Part shown: positions 13,557-19,845 of the stretch, piece after piece | How positions within the stretch are numbered: the first letter of the stretch is position 1 | How the letters are laid out: each line of letters begins with the position of its first letter | From: Clostridia bacterium | Lineage (GTDB): Bacteria; Bacillota; Clostridia; Lachnospirales; Lachnospiraceae | Assembly (NCBI GenBank): GCA_026000755.1 | Contig: BNZC01000024.1 | Span: forward strand, 1 to 20,979 | Length of the DNA stretch: 20,979 bases | Reading direction: 5' to 3' | The notes under the pieces: model-generated | Database searches by the model: none | Told to the model about the DNA's origin: nothing | The model's input: the letters and a program-made list of their open reading frames with translations, nothing else | Translations under genes and position numbers: made by a program

Positions 13557-13867
13557 AATGATCTCTCCTTTGAATAAAATTTACGGCTCGGTTCTCTGTC
13601 TATTATTATTTTACTATGCGTCCTTTTGTCAGCAAAGACTGGACAGGTGGTGGTGCAAATGAGAGAACCTAAAATCAGTTTATTAGACGGGCTACGAACC
13701 CAAATAAAGATCGATCTCTGCCGTTATATTTATTATAAGATAAGGAAACATCCATCACACTCCCCCACATGCGGAAAAGGTTTCATTTATGGTGGTGCCA
13801 AGCTATGCGAGGTATGGGAGTTTTTTGACAGAGTGAGCAGCCGGTTTCGTTCTACACTTAGCAGTTC
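13557..13867 (-). other. IS110 upstream non-coding region, possible bridge-RNA locus
   Basis: About 310 bases without a convincing gene lie upstream of the transposase start. IS110 elements carry a structured non-coding bridge RNA in this left-end region. GGTTCTCT (13590-13597) and AGAGAACC (13662-13669) form an 8-bp inverted pair 64 bases apart, which could close such a structure or mark an end. The rest up to the MCP stop shows no clear terminator and no recognised feature. The IS left end cannot be placed, because IS110 elements lack terminal inverted repeats. Confidence 0.4.
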
Positions 13868-15601
13868 TTAAACCTTAAACTTCTGCACCAGCACCCGCAA
13901 ATCATCTGCCGTTGTTTTTGTCTTTTCCAGATTTTCCATGACGGTTTTTGCATTCACGGCAACTTGGCCTACCTGTGCTGCCACGTTTGTGGTGGTATTT
14001 GCACCTTCGTCAGCCGCTCTTGAAACATCATCAATGGTCTGGATAACGGTATTGATGGTGGATTGCAACTCCTCAGAAATGGCACTCAAATCTCTGGTCA
14101 TGTCATCTACATCTCTTGCCGCACCTTTATAGTCCTCCGTTGCATCTAACATGGCGTTATAATCCGTTCTGACATCCTTTGAAACGTAATCCAATAGTTT
14201 GTTTGCATCTTCAATGAGGGAATCCACAGATTTTACCACAGTGGAGGCAATCTCTAAAATCTGTGTGGCGGTGCCTTTGGAATTTTCCGCCAAGGCTCTG
14301 ATTTCATCTGCAACAACCGCAAATCCCTTGCCTGCTTCCCCTGCCCTTGCCGCTTCAATGGCTGCGTTTAACGCCAAAAGGTTCGTTTGACCGGCAATAC
14401 CTAAGATGGCATCCGCCAAGGAATTTACTTTTTCTACGCCCTTTGCATCCTCTAAGGAAGCGGAAAGGCTGCCTTGAATGCTCTCAAAAGTGCTGCTTGC
14501 AAGCTCTCTGGAATGGGTAAAATTGTTGCTTAGTGTAGAGGCACGTTCTGCAATGTTGCCTGCCATCTTTGCCCCGTCTTGGGATTTTTCGGATACCACC
14601 TCTACTGCATGACCGATTTCCAGTGCGGTGGAATTTAACTCCTCTGTAGATGCCGCCGTCTGTTCCATTCCCGCAGATAATTCTTCTGTGGCTGCCGAAA
14701 TCTCTTGGATATAACCGTTTACTTCCGTAAATTTTTCATTGGAAACGGTTGCTGTATCCACCAGTTCATTTCCGGCGGTGGTGATTTTCCCGATGGTGTC
14801 TTTCATGACATTCTGCATCTTACTTAATTCTTTGGCAAGACGACCCACTTCATCTCGGCGTTTCACAAGTTTGGGAGCAATGGTGGCGGTTAAGTCACAG
14901 GCTGCAATTTGTGCCGCTAATTTCCCTATCCTAGACATACCTTTGGTAAGACCAAGAGTTATGTATACAGCCAACACGACGGAAAGTAGCACAGCTGCCA
15001 CAATGAGAGTAAGCAACATTTGAATGGCATTGTCTATGGTAGCATCCCCGTCCGCTTTTGCCTCGTCCGCCAAGGTGTGATTATAGAGTTCTATAACTGC
15101 CGAAGAATCAAACACGGAATCTCTCACAGCAACATAGTCAGGAGAGAGCAAGGTCTGTTTGGCAGCTTCAAAATTTCCCTGTTCACAGGTTGCAATAAGA
15201 GCATTTACCCCATCGATATAAGCCGAAAGCTTTGACTTAAAGTCCGCCACATTCTGAACATCAACAGGATCCGGATTTGGGTCTTTCAGCATAAAGGTTT
15301 CATATTTATTCATTTTCTCCGTTACAAAGGAAAGCTTCTCCGCTACGGTCGCTATGGCGGCGGTCCTTTCCTCTTCCCTTCTATCGACATCGGAAAGAAT
15401 CAACACATAAGCACGAACCTGACTGAGATTCGAATCTACTGCATTTAGAGTGCCCACGGACATAGCCCCACCGTAGAGATCGCTGACCGTTGTCTTCAAA
15501 TTTTGAAACGCCTTATAATTGGTAAGTCCCATACTAATCATAAGGATAACGGCCACGCCAAAGCCGATGGTTAATTTTAGTGCGATTTTCAAATTGTTCA
15601 T
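13868..15601 (-). CDS. Methyl-accepting chemotaxis protein (577 aa)
   Basis: I chose the ATG at 15601, giving the typical N terminus MNNLKIALKLTIGFGVAVIL; an upstream in-frame ATG at 15643 would add 14 charged residues. Residues 11-33 are TM1. Residues 34-190 are a helical 4HB-type extracellular sensor domain. Residues around 195-222 are TM2 (MLLTLIVAAVLLSVVLAVYI). A HAMP domain follows (MSRIGKLAAQIAACDLTATI). The signalling domain has the conserved tip LALNAAIEAARAGEAGKGFA then VVADEIRALAENSKGTATQI. It would form membrane arrays with CheW/CheA and control flagellar rotation. There is no C-terminal CheR-binding pentapeptide (it ends LVQKFKV). No che genes are nearby, so it is an orphan transducer; its ligand is unknown. 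Confidence 0.95.
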   Translation of the reverse strand: MNNLKIALKLTIGFGVAVILMISMGLTNYKAFQNLKTTVSDLYGGAMSVGTLNAVDSNLSQVRAYVLILSDVDRREEERTAAIATVAEKLSFVTEKMNKYETFMLKDPNPDPVDVQNVADFKSKLSAYIDGVNALIATCEQGNFEAAKQTLLSPDYVAVRDSVFDSSAVIELYNHTLADEAKADGDATIDNAIQMLLTLIVAAVLLSVVLAVYITLGLTKGMSRIGKLAAQIAACDLTATIAPKLVKRRDEVGRLAKELSKMQNVMKDTIGKITTAGNELVDTATVSNEKFTEVNGYIQEISAATEELSAGMEQTAASTEELNSTALEIGHAVEVVSEKSQDGAKMAGNIAERASTLSNNFTHSRELASSTFESIQGSLSASLEDAKGVEKVNSLADAILGIAGQTNLLALNAAIEAARAGEAGKGFAVVADEIRALAENSKGTATQILEIASTVVKSVDSLIEDANKLLDYVSKDVRTDYNAMLDATEDYKGAARDVDDMTRDLSAISEELQSTINTVIQTIDDVSRAADEGANTTTNVAAQVGQVAVNAKTVMENLEKTKTTADDLRVLVQKFKV

Positions 15602-15655
15602 ACTCGTTCTTTTCCTCTGTTCTTCCCTTTTATTTGTAAACATTTACCTATTTAC

Positions 15656-15686
15656 ATAGTACCATATAATATACACGTTTTGTCAA
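15656..15686 (-). promoter_or_regulatory. Candidate promoter of the chemotaxis gene
   Basis: On the minus strand TTGACA (15686-15681) is followed after 19 bases by TACTAT (15661-15656), with TGG before it as an extended -10. The spacing is longer than ideal. A motility sigma factor (SigD) promoter is an alternative, but I did not find its usual TAAA/GCCGATAA pattern. Confidence 0.4.
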
Positions 15687-15735
15687 CAAGAACTTGCAGG
15701 AAAATGCAAGATTTTGCCAAAATAAAAAACAATGT

Positions 15736-15827
15736 ATTACTCCGCCAATTAAACCTTGCAATTGAGATTGCGAGTCTAACCCGCAATGATGGCTGAAAAA
15801 AATGCGGGTTTTAGTTGGTGGAGGAAT
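15736..15827. repeat. About 92-bp palindromic intergenic element
   Basis: The outer arms ATTACTCCGCCAATTAAACC (15736-15755) and its imperfect complement (15807-15827) match at roughly 16 of 20 positions. Inside are a second stem, AACCCGCA (15778-15785) with TGCGGGTT (15803-15810), and a third, TTGCAAT/ATTGCGA. The compact nested fold without a gene resembles a MITE or REP-like element. The 15-17 base inner loop and lack of a long T-run make a plain terminator less likely. Confidence 0.5.
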
Positions 15828-16200
15828 ATTCATAAAAAAATCACAAGTCTCGTAATGGCATAGTATCTCCTCTGTCATTTGAGGTTTTCTTTGATTCAAT
15901 TCTGCATTTTAGAACGCAGTTGTATTCTCATTAGAAAAACTATTCTTTTCCTGTCAAATATTTCGCTTGTTTTTCAACCTATAAACAACTATAATAGAAT
16001 CATTATTGCTCTCCCACTATCAATAGGACATTATGGGAAATGACGTCATGGAATAATCACACACTACAGAATACCCTAAAGTACAAAAAAGAACAAAATG
16101 CTATAATTTATTACTAGAACCGATACAAAAATCGTGTACTTAAAACAGGATACATATGACAAAACAGAAACAAACAGAGAAAAACGGAGGCTGGCATACC
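15828..16200 (+). promoter_or_regulatory. AT-rich leader of the agr-type operon with a -10 at 16102
   Basis: No gene is visible. TATAAT lies at 16102-16107, about 95 bases before the regulator start, but the -35 position (16079-16084) is poor, suggesting an activator-dependent promoter or a different start. The ATG at 16156 is in frame with the regulator but lacks a ribosome binding site; GGAGG near 16187 supports the start at 16201. Confidence 0.4.
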
Positions 16201-16947
16201 ATGAAAATAGCGATCTGTGACGACAATGAGATGTTTCGAGAAACTTTGGAAAAAACCTTACGTTCCTTTCCGGAATTACCGGGTAAAACGCTTATCAAGC
16301 AATTTTCAAGTGGAGACGATTTAATTGAGAATTATAATACCGGAAACCACTTCGATATTATCTTTTTGGATATAGAAATGCCGGGAAGAAATGGGCTGGA
16401 AACAGGGAATGAAATCCGTCGGCAAGATGAGGATGCGGTTATCATATTTTTAACGAGTTTTGACCAGTACATCTATAATTCACTCAAGATAGAGGTATTC
16501 GACTATCTTCTAAAACCGGCAGAAAATCATGACATCCATGAAGTTTTACAACGTGCACTCACAAAATACCAGCGTCGGCATTGTTCCGTGGAAGTAAAAT
16601 GGCAGGAAACAAGGCATATTCTTCAAGCCAACAACATCGTGTATGTGGAAGGGTATTATGAACATGTTACGTTTTATACAAACAGCAGAAACGACGATGG
16701 TTCTCTGCAAAAATACAAATGCGTTGCCAAACTGGATGATTATGCAGTCAAGTTATCCTCCTACGGATTTCTACAGTGCCATCAAAGTTTCTTAGTCAAC
16801 ATGAAGTATATAACGGATATAGGGAAACGAACCATTACCTTGTCTGCCAAAAATGGGCAGGAACTCGCCCAAGTAGACATGAGTACCCGAAAAAAACAAG
16901 ATTGTTTACGAGAATATGGCAAATATCTTGCAAGGAGGGGCATATGA
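16201..16947 (+). CDS. AgrA/LytTR-family response regulator (248 aa)
   Basis: The N-terminal receiver domain (1-125) starts MKIAICDDNE with acidic pocket Asp7/Asp8, has the phospho-acceptor in IIFLDIEMPG (Asp57), a Thr/Ser at FLTSF, and the conserved Lys in FDYLLKP (Lys105). Residues 145-245 are a LytTR DNA-binding domain (NNIVYVEGYYEHVTFYTNSR, LSSYGFLQCHQSFLVNMKYI, TITLSAKNGQELAQV). LytTR regulators of the AgrA type bind paired direct repeats and activate peptide-pheromone operons and their targets. Its stop overlaps the kinase start by four bases, so the two-component pair is co-translated. The symbol agrA is by analogy, as the family is broad. Confidence 0.92.
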   Translation: MKIAICDDNEMFRETLEKTLRSFPELPGKTLIKQFSSGDDLIENYNTGNHFDIIFLDIEMPGRNGLETGNEIRRQDEDAVIIFLTSFDQYIYNSLKIEVFDYLLKPAENHDIHEVLQRALTKYQRRHCSVEVKWQETRHILQANNIVYVEGYYEHVTFYTNSRNDDGSLQKYKCVAKLDDYAVKLSSYGFLQCHQSFLVNMKYITDIGKRTITLSAKNGQELAQVDMSTRKKQDCLREYGKYLARRGI

Positions 16948-18251
16948 ACATGTTCAAATTATTCATTGACTTGTTAAATGCAGGATGTGAAATTTATCTG
17001 GTCACGTTGTTTTACAAAACGTTTTGTCGGTTTCGTTCCCTAAAAAAGCCCCTTTTCTTTTTAGGCTTTCTTAGCGTAGCACTGCTAAATGTCTTATGCA
17101 TCAAATTTGTCCATGTGCCGATTTTGCTTCTACTATCTTATGTCACCATTGTTTTTTTGTTGGGATTCTATTTCAAAACCACGCTTACCTCACAGCTTGC
17201 CCTTACCACTCTCTTTGTCGGTTTCAGGCTGATTGCAGAAACGCTAATGGGATTGGCACAGACAAAAGCGTTAGCGGTGTCAATTGAGCAGATACAGGGC
17301 AATAACACAGTCTATATGGCGGGAATGATTGGTTCAAACTTGATTTCCCTTGTGTTCGTCCGGATACTGCGTTTTTTTGTTCCTCAAAAAGAACAGCGCT
17401 TTCATGACAAAGGTTTCAACCTGTCCATGATGTTCTTGCCATTGCAAGCCCTGCTCCTTTGTTTGTTGGTTCAGGGCATCACTGTAAGGGCAAGCTTTCC
17501 TTACCTTGCTTTTCTCAGTAACATTGCACTTTTGGCCTCTATCCTTCTCATTGTTGTCACTATATTTATCATGAATACGCAATACAGGTCAATGGAGTAC
17601 AAACATGCGCTGGAAGTTTCACAGCACCGATTACAGGCACAAATCGCCCATTATGACGAGCTTTATTCGTCACAAGAAGAAATCAAATCCATGCGCCATG
17701 CCTTACAAAATGAGTTTGTTGCCCTGTCCGGATTCCTCAAAGAAAACAAGGTTGTAGAAGCCATGGACTATATCGCAAAGCAGCAGGCGCAAATTGTGTC
17801 TACAAGGAAAATTTTGAATACGGGATTCCCGCCAATAGATGCCATCGTAAATTCAAAAATGAAGAAAGCGGAGGAAATCGACAGCACCATCTTTTACAAG
17901 ATGATGATTGACAACGACCTATTCGTTGACCCCTTTGATATAGCAATTATCTTGGGAAATTCCCTGGATAATGCTTTAGAGGCGCTAGAAAAAAGCGTAG
18001 GGATTGACCGGGCAATTCAGGTGCAGATTTTGAATGCCAACAATTATGTATCCATTTGCATTGAAAATCATACATCAGAACCCTTTCATCCTGATTTGGA
18101 AACAACCAAGGACGACAAGAGAAATCATGGTTTTGGAATTCGGCAGATGAGGGATATTGCAAAAAAGTATGATGGCAATTTGACAGCGGATTTCGACGGG
18201 GATAATCAAATTTTTACTCTGACAATACTCTTAAAGCAAAATATGCCCTAA
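16944..18251 (+). CDS. AgrC-like sensor histidine kinase, GHKL type (435 aa)
   Basis: GGAGGGG precedes the ATG at 16944, which overlaps the regulator stop. Residues 1-215 hold about six hydrophobic segments (for example PLFFLGFLSVALLNVLCIKF and SNIALLASILLIVVTIFIMN), as in AgrC receptors. A coiled coil leads to the H-box SMRHALQNEFVAL (His252), where the usual MRHDxxNH motif is altered. The ATP-binding domain has the N-box DIAIILGNSLDNALEALEKS and G-box NHGFGIRQMRDIAKKYDGNL. It would autophosphorylate on binding the AgrD-derived peptide and pass phosphate to the regulator. The ligand pairing is inferred from gene order. Confidence 0.9.
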   Translation: MNMFKLFIDLLNAGCEIYLVTLFYKTFCRFRSLKKPLFFLGFLSVALLNVLCIKFVHVPILLLLSYVTIVFLLGFYFKTTLTSQLALTTLFVGFRLIAETLMGLAQTKALAVSIEQIQGNNTVYMAGMIGSNLISLVFVRILRFFVPQKEQRFHDKGFNLSMMFLPLQALLLCLLVQGITVRASFPYLAFLSNIALLASILLIVVTIFIMNTQYRSMEYKHALEVSQHRLQAQIAHYDELYSSQEEIKSMRHALQNEFVALSGFLKENKVVEAMDYIAKQQAQIVSTRKILNTGFPPIDAIVNSKMKKAEEIDSTIFYKMMIDNDLFVDPFDIAIILGNSLDNALEALEKSVGIDRAIQVQILNANNYVSICIENHTSEPFHPDLETTKDDKRNHGFGIRQMRDIAKKYDGNLTADFDGDNQIFTLTILLKQNMP

Positions 18252-18262
18252 CGTCGTAACGT

Positions 18263-18291
18263 TTTCAGGTTTTTATTCGACACTTTCCGGT
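18263..18291 (+). promoter_or_regulatory. Candidate LytTR (AgrA) binding site: 21-bp phased direct repeats
   Basis: TTTCAGGT (18263-18270) recurs as TTTCCGGT (18284-18291), 7 of 8 identical, start-to-start 21 bp, two helical turns. LytTR regulators bind paired direct repeats with a 12-13 base gap; here the gap is 13. The site ends 6 bases before the -35 of the promoter ahead of agrB, a class II-like activator position. Binding is inferred. Confidence 0.5.
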
Positions 18292-18297
18292 ACCCCA

Positions 18298-18326
18298 TTG
18301 AAACAGAATTGAAAAGATGATATGTT
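18298..18326 (+). promoter_or_regulatory. Predicted promoter of the agrB-agrD operon
   Basis: TTGAAA at 18298-18303, a 17-base spacer, and TATGTT at 18321-18326. The -35 is good and the -10 weak, as expected for an activated promoter. It lies in the roughly 100-base gap between the kinase and AgrB genes, giving the peptide genes their own transcript. Confidence 0.5.
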
Positions 18327-18352
18327 AAATAAAAAAAGGAGCGTGATGCTGA

Positions 18353-18958
18353 ATGATCCCTTTTTTATCCAAAAACATATCATCTTTTTTAATTGCAAAC
18401 AGAATCATTGCAGCGGAAGAATTGGATACCTATTCCTATTGCTTCGAGATTCTATTTGCGACAGTGCTGAATTTTTTAGCCATTTGTGTTTTGGCTTTGG
18501 CAACAGGCATGGTCGCCGAGACAATTTTCTTTTTGGCGGCTTTCCTTCCATTCCGACGACTGGCGGGCGGCTATCATGCAAAGAACCATGCACGTTGTTT
18601 CGTCATATTGATGAGCGTGTACATCCTGTTTTTACTAATCATGAAATTTGGCTTCTACTTACATATTGATGTTGCGATTAACCTATGCCTGCTCCTTTCC
18701 GGTATCCTTATTTTTTTATTGGCTCCAATAGTTGACCCAAACAAACCAGTCGCGGAGAAGATTGTTTTTCTCCTAAAACGGAAAAGCCGCATTATGGTTT
18801 TTGTATATGTGCTTGCTGCAAAAGCACTTACTGCCCTATCTGCTCATAAAAACTGGGCACTTAGCCTTTCATTAGGAATACTCACCGTGGCCTTGTCACT
18901 CGCAGCGACCATGGTGAAAAATAAAATCACAGCACATTCCTTACCTTGCGGTAAGTGA
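18353..18958 (+). CDS. AgrB-family accessory gene regulator protease/exporter (201 aa)
   Basis: The start at 18353 lies 11 bases after AAGGAG. The core motif is FLPFRRLAGGYHAKNHARCF with His75 and Cys82, the same seven-residue spacing as the catalytic His/Cys of staphylococcal AgrB (77/84). About five or six hydrophobic segments surround it (NFLAICVLALATGMVAETIF, ILFLLIMKFGFYLHIDVAIN, LLLSGILIFLLAP). AgrB is a membrane cysteine endopeptidase that cuts the AgrD C-terminal tail and forms the thiolactone ring. A different ATG at 18345 opens an out-of-frame ORF and is rejected. The AgrD gene follows after 29 bases. Confidence 0.93.
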   Translation: MIPFLSKNISSFLIANRIIAAEELDTYSYCFEILFATVLNFLAICVLALATGMVAETIFFLAAFLPFRRLAGGYHAKNHARCFVILMSVYILFLLIMKFGFYLHIDVAINLCLLLSGILIFLLAPIVDPNKPVAEKIVFLLKRKSRIMVFVYVLAAKALTALSAHKNWALSLSLGILTVALSLAATMVKNKITAHSLPCGK

Positions 18959-18987
18959 TAATAAATAAAGAAAGGGGGAACATTGCA

Positions 18988-19143
18988 ATGAGAAATGTGA
19001 AAACAGCAATTCTAAAAATGGGTGGAACGTTGGCATCATTGGCGTTGATTCTCGGAGTTTCGTCACTTGATTCTGCGTGTGTCATATGGTATCACCAACC
19101 AAAGATTCCACAGAGTATGGACAAGTACAGAAAACGGACTTGA
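18988..19143 (+). CDS. AgrD-type cyclic (thio)lactone autoinducer peptide precursor (51 aa)
   Basis: GGGGGAA precedes the ATG at 18988. The precursor has the three classical parts: an amphipathic N-terminal leader (MRNVKTAILKMGGTLASLAL), a small-residue hinge with the signal core (SSLDSACVIWY, Cys31 then Val-Ile-Trp-Tyr), and a polar tail with the typical QPKIP motif (HQPKIPQSMDKYRKRT). AgrB should cut after the fifth ring residue and join it to Cys31, giving a CVIWY ring with an N-terminal tail of uncertain length. Ring size five is inferred from the family. The gene lies just after agrB in the usual pair. Confidence 0.9.
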   Translation: MRNVKTAILKMGGTLASLALILGVSSLDSACVIWYHQPKIPQSMDKYRKRT

Positions 19144-19179
19144 ACAGGAAAGTAACGAGATGGTTTGTTTCGCAAGAAA

Positions 19180-19286
19180 GGGGGTGATTCCATTGGACAA
19201 GTAGTGACCGCAAAAACTTCATACAGTAAAAAAAGAGGGAGATACCCTTGGACAAGAGAGTTATGTCGTTGATATGTGGCAAATAA
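19180..19286 (+). other. Duplicated short leader with a 12-aa ORF
   Basis: A stretch of ribosome-binding-like purines followed by TTGGACAAG occurs twice, at 19193-19201 (preceded by AAAGGGGGTGATTCCA) and 19248-19256 (preceded by AAGAGGGAGATACCC). The first frame stops at once (TTG GAC AAG TAG). The second continues as MDKRVMSLICGK to a stop at 19284-19286. This may be a short leader peptide or simply a decayed duplication; expression is unproven. Confidence 0.3.
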
Positions 19287-19325
19287 TGCCGTTATCCCCC
19301 ATACTTAGGGAAAGAGGAGGAAGTT

Positions 19326-19745
19326 ATGAAAGGTAAGAAATTTTTAGCACTTTTATTAGGAGTGACGACTATTTTAGGAACAGCTGTTATTCCAGTCGCT
19401 GCACAAGCACTGACAGAAAATTTCCATGTTTACCACTATGGCGGTGCAGTTGTATCTAGTAATGCAGCCCAAAAAGAGGACACTTCGAATTACATGGGAT
19501 TTGCCGTTGACAAAAGATATGGTACGACTGTTAATTGGGTAACATCGGAAACGGTCTATCTACGAGGTCGGACATCCGGCGGGACCCAATGCACGTCTTT
19601 AGCTAGTGTAAATCAGCCTGCATCAGGGGCAATGACCTATGCTTCAGGCTATGCAACCTATGGCAGCTATTACAGGTTGGCAGTGCAATATGCGGATGCG
19701 AATCCGTATACACACTTAGATCTTACGGCATCTTGGGCACCTTGA
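19326..19745 (+). CDS. Secreted small beta-rich protein, possible agr-linked effector (139 aa)
   Basis: GAGGAGGAAG precedes the ATG. A clear Sec signal peptide (MKGKKFLALLLGVTTILGTA, then VIPVAAQA with an AQA cleavage site near residue 28) leaves about 111 residues. The mature part is rich in Tyr, Ser, Thr and Gly and predicted beta (NYMGFAVDKRYGTTVNWVTS, ETVYLRGRTSGGTQCTSL, SYYRLAVQYADANPYTHLDL), ending in TASWAP. The pattern recalls small DUF2712-like or lactococcin 972-like secreted proteins, but I cannot confirm either. With one Cys in the mature part, no disulfide is expected. Its place right after agrBD suggests quorum-controlled export, perhaps a bacteriocin or surface factor. Confidence 0.8.
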   Translation: MKGKKFLALLLGVTTILGTAVIPVAAQALTENFHVYHYGGAVVSSNAAQKEDTSNYMGFAVDKRYGTTVNWVTSETVYLRGRTSGGTQCTSLASVNQPASGAMTYASGYATYGSYYRLAVQYADANPYTHLDLTASWAP

Positions 19746-19783
19746 CAAATCACTTTTGTACCCTGTGAAAATGGGACGAGTAT

Positions 19784-19811
19784 CGGTGTACTGCCTTTTG
19801 GCAGTACACCG
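19784..19811 (+). terminator. Strong hairpin between the secreted protein and the lipoprotein
   Basis: A perfect 12-bp stem, CGGTGTACTGCC with GGCAGTACACCG, closes a TTTT loop. No T-run follows (CTCCGTTCC), so full termination is doubtful. It more likely attenuates transcription or protects the 3' end of the upstream message, making the small secreted protein more abundant than the lipoprotein. Confidence 0.6.
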
Positions 19812-19845
19812 CTCCGTTCCACAAACAAAGGAGGTTTCTATTCCT

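Noticed and set aside
13626..13871. Rightward 81-codon frame between the IS110 transposase and the chemotaxis gene
   Set aside because: It lacks a ribosome binding site and recognisable domain, overlaps the chemotaxis stop, and lies in what is probably non-coding IS sequence.
18322..18669. Frame starting near the agrB ribosome binding site (MLNKKRSVML)
   Set aside because: It overlaps agrB out of frame; agrB has the catalytic His/Cys and membrane segments, while this frame has none.
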